Assembly: GCA_020859875.1 (NCBI GenBank)
Contig: JAJBVJ010000007.1
Span: forward strand, 1-19,211
DNA from: Rikenellaceae bacterium
GTDB lineage: Bacteria; Bacteroidota; Bacteroidia; Bacteroidales; Rikenellaceae
Length of the DNA stretch: 19,211 nt
Direction: 5' to 3'
Below, one piece after another: positions 1-7,537 of this stretch (position 1 is the stretch's first letter; the number at the start of each line of letters is the position of its first letter). Position numbers and translations under genes: made by a program. The notes under the pieces were generated by a model, which had not been told where the DNA came from, did not search any database, and worked only from the letters and a program-made list of their open reading frames with translations.

Positions 1-2610
1 GCCGAACCGGAATCCGATGAGGTCCCGGCTGTCTCGTTGAAGTATGTTCATTTCCGCTTTATTATCCTCTACATATCCCCGCGCCCTTACCATCGCCATC
101 TGGTCGATGTTACCGGGTCGGTTGCGCAGGTGCAGTGCATATTCGAGTCTCTGGTCGCTGCGGCGAAACCACAGGTTGAGCGTGTCGAGGGTCATGCCCG
201 AGGTGTGGAATCCTTTGGCTACAACTGCCGCACGGAAAGGTTCGTCGTCGAGGGTCGAGGCCGAGACGGTGAGATTGGCGAATCCGTAGCCCTCTTCGCT
301 GAGGATGCCGTGCAGGATATTGTCAGTTCCGGCTGTAAGATCGAGTCTCAGCGGGGGAAGGGCATTTTGAAGGGCGGCCATGTCGAGACTACGGGCGTCG
401 ATTTGCCGTGAAAATTCGCGGGAGGCAGCCGTGATCCGACCGGAGATCGAATCCAGGGGAATTTCTGCAATGAAATCGAGGGTCAGGTCGCCGGCATCCG
501 CCGTCAGTGCCACCCCGGCCTGCCCTGCGCGGGCGGCTATTTCGGCGTGTGTTGCGGTTTGAAGCCTGTCCCCGTAATTTATGCGCAGGGTATCGAGCAC
601 TATCCGGGCCAGATATGCCGTATCGGGATAGACGGTAGCGGAAGCGTCGAGTATACCGGCAAGGGCGAGCGGTTCGGTGGATAAGCCCATAGCAGTTAAA
701 TTTGCATTTCCTATCCGTCCGCTTATATTCGCCGAGTAGGCCGAATCGGTAATATTTCCGCCGATATCGAGATCGGCGGAAAGCGGCCGGTTCGCGCTGT
801 GGAATTGGACGGAGAGTGTTCCCGAATCGAGCGCCGCCCGCAGGGTAATATCTTTATACGGGTAGTCGTAATAGTCGAAGCGGTCGATGGTAAGTGCCAG
901 ATCGGCGACGGTCGCCGCATCGAGCGGATCGAAACCGCTTCCCCGGGCATCCAGATCGAGGGTGGCGACCCCGAGGGAGTCGTGTGGCAAAAAGCGGAAC
1001 AGGGGGAAATCGAGTGTATTCATGCCGATGGAATATCTACGGGAACGGGTATCCACGCTTCCCGCCAGGTGGAGGGAACCGGAATCGATCCGGATCGTTG
1101 CATCCGGCCAATAGGAACCGGGGGAAAAAGAAGCCCGCCCGTATATATTCATCCCGGGAGGAATCTCGAGCCGGCGGCGGAGCGAACTGTCCGCTATCAT
1201 GTTGCGGACGAAGGAGAGATCGCCGGTGGTTCCCCGGAATGTTACATCCCCGCCGAGCCTCGAGGGCTCCATCACGGAGGAGAGCGTCCCTTCGAGTGTC
1301 AGTTCGGCTACTGCGGGGATGTCGGCATGTAGCCGCTGTATATCGAGGTTTCCCAGTGTTCCGGCCAGGCGCCCTTCGACGGCGAGGGTTTTACCCTTTA
1401 GGGAAGGCTCCGCACGGGGGGCATCGACGAACAGCAGTATATCGCTCGCCGCGATACGGGCGGAAATATTCCCGTCGACGCAACTGGCGGGATTGCCGGC
1501 AAGCGCACCGCTGGCGGCCCGAAGGTCGGCATCGATCCCGGAACCGGGGGTCTCCAACCTGAAGTCCGATACTCGGATTTCCGATGAATCCATCTTGAAA
1601 CCGCCCGCAGCTTCGGTGATCCGAAGACCCGAGGACTCGGTAAGCGACAGCTCCAACAGGCGGAGGCTTACATCACCTCCGCGGTTATATACCGAGTCGG
1701 CCCTGAGGCTCAGGCCCACTACCGCAATATCGCCGGGGTCGAAACGACCGGTATCGTGACGGGCTTCGGCATCGAACTCCATTTCCGGTGCCGTATAGCG
1801 GGCATTATTGTCGTGGAGTTCCACCGCCGCGACTGTAACTTTCCACGGTCGGGAATCGATTTGCGGCCCATCAACGGTTTCTTCATCCCGTGAAGAACCG
1901 ATAGCAGGTGAGTAGTGGTAGGTAGAACTATCTATTTTCAGGCTTCCGGCTTCCACGGTTTGTGCTTCGAGAGATACGGCGGCATCCCGTAACTCCGCCC
2001 CGCCGATATATGATTCGAGGCGCCCGCCCGTCCCCTCCATCCCGAATCTGATGTCGGAAAGGGCGGCTGCCGTAAGTCGGAATTTCCAGAAGGAGGAGTC
2101 GGACGGGGCCTCGTCCTGCGGGCCTTCGGCCAGCTTCATACTTAGATCCGCCCGGGACAGGTCGAGGCCGCCTATATTTGCATCCTGTTTTTTAAGGTCG
2201 ATCTCCGCCACCGGGATAGTCAGGCCCATGAGGGTTCCCGTGATCCGGACGGTGCCCGCAGAATCCGAATAATTAAGGTACGTATTATCGAGGTCGAGGT
2301 CCCGGGCTATGACCCGTCTGCGGATAAGCGGCAATAGGGAGACCTTTACCCCGGCAAAACCGGTGTGGAGCAGAGTATCGCCTTCCCGTCCCGTAATGAC
2401 TATATTTTCCATCTTCAACTTTGCCGGGAACTTCATCCGGAAATTGTCTACGGCAACGGTCATATCCGTGCCGGATGAGACGGCAGAGAGCGCTTTATCC
2501 TTGATGTACCGCTGGACGGACGGGATATATATAAGCACGGCGACCACCACGAGCAGTGCGACAAGCGAGAGAATCGCCGTCAGAAAGACTTTGAGGATTT
2601 TTTTGCGCAT
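1..2610 (-). CDS. AsmA/TamB-like envelope protein, partial (C-terminus beyond left edge)
   Basis: The minus-strand frame is open for 870 codons from the ATG at 2610 to base 1, and I checked it without finding a stop. Residues about 5-28 form one hydrophobic anchor (start MRKKILKVFL, then a Leu/Val-rich stretch). The rest is a long periplasmic region of repeated short beta-type segments, with many phrases of the kind 'LDLDNTYLNYSDSAG' and 'LHLAGSVDTRS'. This architecture is typical of AsmA/TamB-type proteins, which span the periplasm as long beta-grooves and are linked to outer-membrane protein assembly or lipid transfer. The diagnostic TamB C-terminal domain would lie outside the window, so the assignment rests on the N-terminal anchor, length and repeat character. 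It is divergent from the ABC gene at 2692. No TamA/BamA partner is visible here. Confidence 0.82.
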   Translation of the reverse strand, partial: MRKKILKVFLTAILSLVALLVVVAVLIYIPSVQRYIKDKALSAVSSGTDMTVAVDNFRMKFPAKLKMENIVITGREGDTLLHTGFAGVKVSLLPLIRRRVIARDLDLDNTYLNYSDSAGTVRITGTLMGLTIPVAEIDLKKQDANIGGLDLSRADLSMKLAEGPQDEAPSDSSFWKFRLTAAALSDIRFGMEGTGGRLESYIGGAELRDAAVSLEAQTVEAGSLKIDSSTYHYSPAIGSSRDEETVDGPQIDSRPWKVTVAAVELHDNNARYTAPEMEFDAEARHDTGRFDPGDIAVVGLSLRADSVYNRGGDVSLRLLELSLTESSGLRITEAAGGFKMDSSEIRVSDFRLETPGSGIDADLRAASGALAGNPASCVDGNISARIAASDILLFVDAPRAEPSLKGKTLAVEGRLAGTLGNLDIQRLHADIPAVAELTLEGTLSSVMEPSRLGGDVTFRGTTGDLSFVRNMIADSSLRRRLEIPPGMNIYGRASFSPGSYWPDATIRIDSGSLHLAGSVDTRSRRYSIGMNTLDFPLFRFLPHDSLGVATLDLDARGSGFDPLDAATVADLALTIDRFDYYDYPYKDITLRAALDSGTLSVQFHSANRPLSADLDIGGNITDSAYSANISGRIGNANLTAMGLSTEPLALAGILDASATVYPDTAYLARIVLDTLRINYGDRLQTATHAEIAARAGQAGVALTADAGDLTLDFIAEIPLDSISGRITAASREFSRQIDARSLDMAALQNALPPLRLDLTAGTDNILHGILSEEGYGFANLTVSASTLDDEPFRAAVVAKGFHTSGMTLDTLNLWFRRSDQRLEYALHLRNRPGNIDQMAMVRARGYVEDNKAEMNILQRDSRDLIGFRFG

Positions 2611-2648
2611 TCGTGAGCTTCGACGCTTATATTCGAAGCGCCTACTTG

Positions 2649-2656
2649 CAAATATA
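2649..2656 (-). promoter_or_regulatory. Bacteroidetes -7 promoter element (TATATTTG) for the TamB-like gene
   Basis: On the minus strand the sequence reads TATATTTG, an exact match to the Bacteroidetes -7 consensus TAnnTTTG. The predicted transcript would start near 2645, giving a leader of about 35 bases before the ATG at 2610. I found no matching TTG (-33 element) at the usual distance. Confidence 0.55.
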
Positions 2657-2677
2657 GTACCGTCGGATATTCTTGAT

Positions 2678-2685
2678 TATTTTTG
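2678..2685 (+). promoter_or_regulatory. Bacteroidetes -7 promoter element (TATTTTTG) for the ABC gene
   Basis: TATTTTTG matches TAnnTTTG and lies only six bases before the ATG at 2692. A start site at the usual distance would give a leader of about 0-5 bases, so the message may be leaderless or nearly so. It lies back to back with the minus-strand element at 2649-2656. No clear -33 TTG is visible. Confidence 0.45.
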
Positions 2686-2691
2686 CAGTCC

Positions 2692-4113
2692 ATGAGAGGC
2701 ATTAAGGTTAAAATAAATGGGGCGGTTCCCCTCTCTTCAGCCTTCCGGTTCCGAAGTCCGGTCGACTGGACAATCCGGGAAGGGGAGAACTGGGCCGTAG
2801 CGGGGAGAAACGGGGCAGGAAAGAGTACGCTTGCCGATATACTCATGCGCCGCATTCCGCTCCGGGAAGGTAGTGTCGACCTATATACACGTGGTGGAAG
2901 GCCCTCTTACGAGGCCGTCCGCTCCATAGGATTCCGCGATATATACTCCATAGTCGATTGCCGCGAGGCCTATTACCAACAAAGGTGGAATGCCGACGGA
3001 CGCGAGGCTACCCCGCTGGCGGGAACACTTTTCAGCGAAATGCAGCGCAAGGCTGCCGAACCACTATTCGAACGCTTCTCTCTCTCGGGGGCCCTCGAGA
3101 AGCGGATAGTATCCCTCTCCAGCGGCGAACTCCGTAAATTGCTCGTAATCCGGGCCCTTGCCAACCGGCCCGAAATCCTCATCGTCGACAACCCGTTCGT
3201 AGGGTTGGACGAGAGATCGCGCAGGGAATTGTCGGTGATGCTCGGCCAGATCGCCGGCGGCGGAAAGTTGCAGTTTATCCTGCTCGTTTCCGATCCCCGG
3301 GATGTTCCCGACTGGATCGACAGGGTGCTTCCGGTAAGTGGAATGTCCGTCGGGGAACCTCTGTCCATAGCGGAATTCAGCAGCAAGGCCGGCCGGCTGT
3401 TCCCGCTGCTCGAAATTACCGAAGTGCCGGAATATATACCGGAGCCGGATAAACCTTTCGAAGTCTTTGCCGAGCTGGAAAATGTTACCGTACGGTACGG
3501 GGAAAGGACTATCCTGGACGGTGTGGACTGGAAGGTACGAAGGGGCGATAAATGGGCCCTTCTGGGGGGAAATGGCAGCGGGAAGTCGACTTTGCTGAGC
3601 CTCCTTTACGGAGACAATCCGCAGGCTTATGCCAACCGGGTCTCTCTTTTCGACCGAAGAAGGGGCACGGGAGAGAGTATATGGGAGATTAAAAAAAGGA
3701 TCGGGTTCCTGAACTCCGATATTCATTCTTTCTATATGAAAGAGATTCCCGCCGAAGAAGTCGTAATGTCGGGTTTCTACGATACGGTGGGCCTTTACAG
3801 TGCCCAAGGCCCTGCCCGGCGGATCGAGGCCGAAAAATGGCTGACGGCATTCGGGGGTGCCCATTTATCGGGGAGGACTTTTACTAAGCTATCCTTCGGC
3901 GAGCAGAGGGTCGTGATGCTCGCCCGCACGCTGGTAAAAAGGCCGCCCGTGGTAATCCTCGACGAACCCATGCACGGACTGGACAGTTCGTGGGGGAGGC
4001 TGGCGGGACGTGTTATCGAAAAATACTGCTCGTGCCCCGAGGTTACCCTTATTTACGTCACCCATTACTCCGGGGAGATACCACCCTGTGTGAAAGATAT
4101 AAAACGGCTCTGA
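2692..4113 (+). CDS. Tandem ATP-binding cassette protein (ModF/PhrA-like), soluble
   Basis: A 473-residue protein with two ABC ATPase domains and no membrane segments. Domain 1 has Walker A GRNGAGKS (38-45), signature LSSGE (142-146) and Walker B LIVDN (163-167). Here Asn167 replaces the catalytic Glu, and the switch-His position reads SD (200-201). Domain 2 is intact: Walker A GGNGSGKS (292-299), signature LSFGE (400-404), ILDEP with Glu425, and His458 in VTHYSGEIP. The two-cassette layout and the final His motif resemble ModF/PhrA, proteins of uncertain role that lack a partner permease. I chose ATG 2692; a TTG three codons upstream overlaps the likely promoter element. The name is a family resemblance, and no transporter gene is adjacent. 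Domain 1 probably binds but does not efficiently hydrolyse ATP (inference). Confidence 0.88.
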   Translation: MRGIKVKINGAVPLSSAFRFRSPVDWTIREGENWAVAGRNGAGKSTLADILMRRIPLREGSVDLYTRGGRPSYEAVRSIGFRDIYSIVDCREAYYQQRWNADGREATPLAGTLFSEMQRKAAEPLFERFSLSGALEKRIVSLSSGELRKLLVIRALANRPEILIVDNPFVGLDERSRRELSVMLGQIAGGGKLQFILLVSDPRDVPDWIDRVLPVSGMSVGEPLSIAEFSSKAGRLFPLLEITEVPEYIPEPDKPFEVFAELENVTVRYGERTILDGVDWKVRRGDKWALLGGNGSGKSTLLSLLYGDNPQAYANRVSLFDRRRGTGESIWEIKKRIGFLNSDIHSFYMKEIPAEEVVMSGFYDTVGLYSAQGPARRIEAEKWLTAFGGAHLSGRTFTKLSFGEQRVVMLARTLVKRPPVVILDEPMHGLDSSWGRLAGRVIEKYCSCPEVTLIYVTHYSGEIPPCVKDIKRL

Positions 4114-4182
4114 GGGTAGCGGCGTTTGGTCGGGTTTTTGATTCTAATAGCCGGAAAGATTCAACAAATTAATAATAAGGCT

Positions 4183-4905
4183 ATGAAAAAAATCATTTTC
4201 GCTTTTTGTGCCGCCGTGGCCGGCCTCGGGGCCGCAGGTGCACAGGACAACATGCTCCAGTTTTTACCAAACGAGGAGGGGACGCAGATTATCAGCAAAT
4301 CTTACGATGCCAATAACGTGCATCAGGCTACCATGACCATGACGATAATGGATCACTACGAATATATCGACGGGCAGGAACTCGATATCAACTATGTGAT
4401 AACCGACGCCGACGGGAATACGCTCAATACCGGCAAGATCGATGCGGAATACAATAACGGCACCTTTATGCTGCACATGAAGAGCGGCGCTATTTCACCG
4501 ACGATCGGACGCTATATAAGCACGACCTCGGAACTTACCGGCGATTTCCTCGATTATCCGAACTACTATGCAGATCCCATGCAGCTGGAAAGTAAGTTTA
4601 TTATGGACGGGGGCACCTTTACCATATCGTCGGCCGAGACAAAAAGGCCCATAGCGCAGGTGTACAAATACGGCCGCCAGATCGAAGGCAGCGAAGAGGT
4701 AACCACCCCCGCAGGGACATTCGACGCTACCAAGATCACCTTCAGCCTGCAGGTCGAAGAGAACGGCGAGAAATCGACCTACCGCGGGGTGGAATGGTAC
4801 ACTCCGGGATCGGGCGTGGTAAGGTCTGAAATATACGACAACGATCGTAATCTTCTCGATTATACCGTCCTGACCGCGATAGAAAAGCCGCACCGCAGAA
4901 GGTAA
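4183..4905 (+). CDS. Small exported protein, DUF3108/TapB-like
   Basis: A 240-residue protein. The start is placed at the ATG whose product MKKIIFAFCA begins a clear signal peptide, with cleavage likely after GAAGA (about residue 20). The frame stays open upstream, but that extension lacks export logic and overlaps the spacer after the ABC gene. The mature part is rich in beta-type segments and carries a 'TTPAGTFDATKI' phrase. That phrase, followed by an 'Y.PG.G.VRSE' stretch (YTPGSGVVRSE), is typical of DUF3108-like beta-rich periplasmic proteins. The C-terminus is basic (KPHRRR). The function is unknown. It lies 69 bases after the ABC gene on the same strand and could share its transcript, since no terminator separates them. 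I saw no TAnnTTTG element in the gap. Confidence 0.75.
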   Translation: MKKIIFAFCAAVAGLGAAGAQDNMLQFLPNEEGTQIISKSYDANNVHQATMTMTIMDHYEYIDGQELDINYVITDADGNTLNTGKIDAEYNNGTFMLHMKSGAISPTIGRYISTTSELTGDFLDYPNYYADPMQLESKFIMDGGTFTISSAETKRPIAQVYKYGRQIEGSEEVTTPAGTFDATKITFSLQVEENGEKSTYRGVEWYTPGSGVVRSEIYDNDRNLLDYTVLTAIEKPHRRR

Positions 4906-4916
4906 CCGGGAAATAA

Positions 4917-4975
4917 ACCGGATGGACTCCGGTCGAATTTATAATGTACCCGGAATGCAAAGAACAGCTTCCGGG
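4917..4975 (+). other. Two inverted repeats, possible weak terminator after the exported protein
   Basis: ACCGGA (4917-4922) pairs with TCCGGT (4928-4933) across a five-base loop. CCCGGAA (4949-4955) pairs with TTCCGGG (4969-4975) across thirteen bases. Neither is followed by a real T-run, so termination is possible but weak. The stretch otherwise holds no gene. Confidence 0.3.
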
Positions 4976-4998
4976 GTTCATTCTTTAAAAGATAACCG

Positions 4999-5712
4999 AT
5001 GGGACTCAAAGCCCTTGTCATAGGCGGAACGGGATTGGTTGGGGGACAGCTTCTCGACCTGCTTATAGCCGATCCGCGGTTCGACCAGGTGGAGGCCTTC
5101 ACCAGGCACAATACCGGCTTCGACGATCCGAAACTGGTCGAGCACCATATCGATTTCGGCGATCCTGCCACCTGGAGGGAGCTCCTCTACGGGGATACCC
5201 TCTTTTCGTGTCTGGGAACAACCCGCGGGGAGGCCGGAGGTAAGCCCCGGCAGTTCGAAGTGGATTTTGTTTACCAGTTCAATTTCGCGGCAGGAGCGGC
5301 GGCCAACGGCGTAAGGAACTATGCAATGGTGTCCTCTGCCGGAGCCGATCCACGCTCGATGTTCTTTTATATGCGGGTAAAAGGGGAGCTGGAAAATAAA
5401 GTGCTTAAACTTCCGTTTCGGAATATATCGATCCTGCGGCCCACCCAGCTCTACGGCCCGAGGCGAAGCCCGCGGCCGGCAGAAGAGCGGGCGCTTTCGG
5501 CCGTAAGGACAATTAATAAAATGGGGCTTATGAAAAGGAAGAGCCCGGTGAACGCCCGCACAGTGGCTGCCGCAATGATCGAGGCCTCGCTTGCGGGAAC
5601 CGGTAAAAATATCTACGAGATAGGGGATATCCGATCGCTGTCGGCCACTTATAACGACCGCTCGATAAGGGAGTTCCCGGAGTCGGAGATCGTAGCCCTT
5701 ACAGAGCTTTAA
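4999..5712 (+). CDS. Atypical short-chain dehydrogenase, NAD(P)-binding (HTATIP2/YraR-like)
   Basis: A 237-residue Rossmann-fold protein. The nucleotide-binding loop GGTGLVGG is at residues 9-16. The active-site-like Ser112/Ser113 lies in MVSSAG, followed by Tyr124-X3-Lys128 (YMRVK). The phrase ILRPTQLYGPR (145-155) is typical of the atypical SDR group that contains HTATIP2/TIP30, YraR and similar proteins. A reductase or NAD(P)H-sensor role is likely; the substrate cannot be read from the sequence. It starts at ATG 4999 directly before the Rossmann strand, with no room for an alternative. It lies 93 bases after the exported-protein gene and ends just before the strong bidirectional terminator, so it is the last gene of the rightward series. 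It is cytoplasmic, with no signal or membrane segment. Confidence 0.86.
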   Translation: MGLKALVIGGTGLVGGQLLDLLIADPRFDQVEAFTRHNTGFDDPKLVEHHIDFGDPATWRELLYGDTLFSCLGTTRGEAGGKPRQFEVDFVYQFNFAAGAAANGVRNYAMVSSAGADPRSMFFYMRVKGELENKVLKLPFRNISILRPTQLYGPRRSPRPAEERALSAVRTINKMGLMKRKSPVNARTVAAAMIEASLAGTGKNIYEIGDIRSLSATYNDRSIREFPESEIVALTEL

Positions 5713-5730
5713 CCCTGTCGAGGGGACAAA

Positions 5731-5764
5731 AAATATGCCCGGGCTAAATTGCCCGGGCATATTT
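5731..5764. terminator. Strong bidirectional rho-independent terminator
   Basis: A perfect 14-base-pair stem (AAATATGCCCGGGC / GCCCGGGCATATTT) with loop TAAATT. T-runs follow on both strands. It lies between the convergent SDR gene (ends 5712, +) and hydrolase gene (ends 5783, -), 18 bases from each stop, so it serves both. Confidence 0.93.
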
Positions 5765-5782
5765 TTATATGACTGCATGTCT

Positions 5783-6766
5783 TTATTTGAGGTAATTTTT
5801 CAGAAAAGCCGCCGAGAACATGGCAAGCGTTTTTACCGGGTTGATCCGGGCAAACCCGTTCAGAAGACCCCAGTCATGGGTCACTCCGTTGAAACGTATC
5901 GTGGTGGTCTCTACGCCCGCCGCATCTAGGTGGCGTCCGAGGGTCTCGCCGCCGTCTCTCAGGATGTCGTTTTCGGCAACCTCTATAAGTGTGGGAGGCA
6001 GGCCGCGCAGCTGGTCGGCAGTCGCCCGGTCGGGAGAGATGTGGATGTCGTTCCAATCCGCATTCTTATCGAGGTAATTGTCCCGCATCCATTCCATCAG
6101 GGTCGTGGTCAGGAAACGCTGCTGGCCATATTCGGTATAGGATTCGGTGTCGGTAGCGGCATCGCAGTAGGGCCACATCGCGACCAGGGCTTTAATCTGC
6201 GGGCCGCTCTTTTCCTTGGCCAGAAGACCCACCCCGATGGTCATATTACCGCCGGCGCTGTTGCCGACTATTCCCAGCCTCTTCCCGTCCACATCGATCT
6301 GGTCGCCGTTGGCGGCAACCCACCGGGTGGCGGCATAACATTCCTCGAGGGCCGTCGGGAATTTAGCCTCCTGGGAACGGGTATACTCCACAAAGACGCA
6401 GGCCATCTGCGATTCTACGACGACATCCCTTACCAGCCTTTTATGGGTCGGGTAGTCACCGAGTACCCATCCGCCGCCGTGAAAGAACATGAAAACGGGC
6501 AGTGTACCCTGAGCACCTTCCGGCTTTACGACCACGATGTCGATTTTTTTACCGTCGGACTCGATGGTTTTGTACTGTTCGGTTATACCGGAGACATCGA
6601 CGCTCACCGATTTTTGCGCATCTTCGAGCACCTTACGCGCTTTGTCCACGGGAAGCGACTCGACCGGGGTATCGCCTGCATTCAGCACTTTCAGATACTC
6701 TTTGGTGCCAATACTCAGATGGTCGTCTTCCAGGTAATCGGGAGCCTTGACTGTTTCGTTTTTCAT
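5783..6766 (-). CDS. Alpha/beta hydrolase of the hormone-sensitive-lipase (acetyl-hydrolase) type
   Basis: A 327-residue esterase-like protein. The oxyanion motif HGGGW is at residues 96-100. The nucleophile Ser170 is in GNSAGG (168-173), the acid is Asp267 in VAENDILRDGG, and His297 is in GVTHDWG. The order and spacing match the HSL family (alpha/beta-hydrolase fold-3), which cleaves carboxyl esters of small or medium substrates. I start at the ATG at 6766 (MKNETVKAPDY). The frame is open a further 84 codons upstream, but that stretch lies inside the isochorismatase gene and looks like shadow translation. There is no signal peptide, so it is probably cytoplasmic. It lies 22 bases after the isochorismatase-family gene on the same strand, an apparent two-gene operon that ends at the bidirectional terminator. 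The true substrate is unknown. Confidence 0.9.
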   Translation of the reverse strand: MKNETVKAPDYLEDDHLSIGTKEYLKVLNAGDTPVESLPVDKARKVLEDAQKSVSVDVSGITEQYKTIESDGKKIDIVVVKPEGAQGTLPVFMFFHGGGWVLGDYPTHKRLVRDVVVESQMACVFVEYTRSQEAKFPTALEECYAATRWVAANGDQIDVDGKRLGIVGNSAGGNMTIGVGLLAKEKSGPQIKALVAMWPYCDAATDTESYTEYGQQRFLTTTLMEWMRDNYLDKNADWNDIHISPDRATADQLRGLPPTLIEVAENDILRDGGETLGRHLDAAGVETTTIRFNGVTHDWGLLNGFARINPVKTLAMFSAAFLKNYLK

Positions 6767-6788
6767 AGCCTTATATTTTAAAATGGTT

Positions 6789-7406
6789 TCAGTCCATACG
6801 CGGAAAAACCCCCGCTTCGCGCAATATCCCCACCAGCCCCTCGGCTGTATCTTCCCGGGCCCAGTCGCGCTGCAGCTCGCATGCAAATTGCACAAGTGTG
6901 GTCGGCATCGCCCCGGCAAGTTCCATGCGGCGGATGCCTGTAAGGTGGGCGATAGCGGTAGTGCCGCCCACGGCATCGACCACCGGATATACATCGTATC
7001 CCTCTGCAAGAGCGTCAACGGCAGGGAAGGTGAGGCATGCCTCTGTCCACAGGCCCGCCATTACGAGTTTGCGACGGCCCGATCGCTCGATCGCTTCCCG
7101 AACCCTCGCATCCTCCCATGCGTTGATGGAGGTGCGGTCGGTCACTTCAACCCCGCACAGTTCGTTTCGTAGGGCGGGGATAAGCCGGTTGCTTTCGTCC
7201 GATGAGGCATTTACCGTCGAGGCGATCACGGGCATCCCGAACTGCTTTGCCAACTTTACCAGAAGCACGGCATTCGAGACCATCTTCGAACGGTCCATCG
7301 AAGTGACTGCATTTACCAGCATGGGCTGGTAATCGATCATTACCAGCACCGCATTCTGCGGAGTTATAAGGTGGTCGGTGTGTTGGTTGCGTATGTTGTT
7401 ATCCAT
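6789..7406 (-). CDS. Isochorismatase-family cysteine hydrolase (YcaC-like)
   Basis: A 205-residue protein. Asp25 sits in the VMIDYQ strand, and Cys124 is in GLWTEACLTFP, the cis-peptide plus nucleophile block of the isochorismatase-like fold. The Lys of the usual Asp-Lys-Cys triad appears to be replaced by, or aligned to, Arg91 in TDRTSINAWED. The phrase ACELQRDWARED near the C-terminus is typical of the YcaC branch, whose physiological substrate is uncertain. The start is at ATG 7406 (MDNNIRNQHTDH), with 17 weak in-frame codons upstream left out. It is the first gene of the pair with the HSL-type hydrolase. A promoter must lie within the roughly 88 bases before it, after the receptor terminator, but I see no good TAnnTTTG match there. 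Expected location is the cytoplasm. Confidence 0.9.
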   Translation of the reverse strand: MDNNIRNQHTDHLITPQNAVLVMIDYQPMLVNAVTSMDRSKMVSNAVLLVKLAKQFGMPVIASTVNASSDESNRLIPALRNELCGVEVTDRTSINAWEDARVREAIERSGRRKLVMAGLWTEACLTFPAVDALAEGYDVYPVVDAVGGTTAIAHLTGIRRMELAGAMPTTLVQFACELQRDWAREDTAEGLVGILREAGVFPRMD

Positions 7407-7493
7407 AATCTTCGGGCTGCTGGTATAATCGGGAGCCGGCCGGAGAGTTATTACCAAAAACTGTTCCTTTGTCTTCCGGGGTCACGGCAATAA

Positions 7494-7519
7494 AAAAGCC
7501 GCCGTACCCGGCGGCTTTT
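7494..7519 (-). terminator. Rho-independent terminator after the TonB-dependent receptor
   Basis: The hairpin pairs GCCGCCG (7498-7504) with CGGCGGC (7509-7515) across a four-base loop, extended by four A-T pairs. On the minus strand a run of six T follows. It starts 18 bases after the receptor stop at 7538. Confidence 0.92.
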
Positions 7520-7537
7520 ACTTCCGAGTCCGATCGG

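Noticed and set aside
894..1562. A 222-codon Arg-rich open frame on the plus strand inside the TamB-like gene
   Set aside because: The composition (Arg/Pro/Gly-rich) is typical of a shadow frame, and the minus-strand coding frame is fully open here.
6767..7018. An N-terminal extension of the HSL-type hydrolase by 84 codons
   Set aside because: It overlaps the isochorismatase gene in another frame and has no homology-like features; the ATG at 6766 fits the family.
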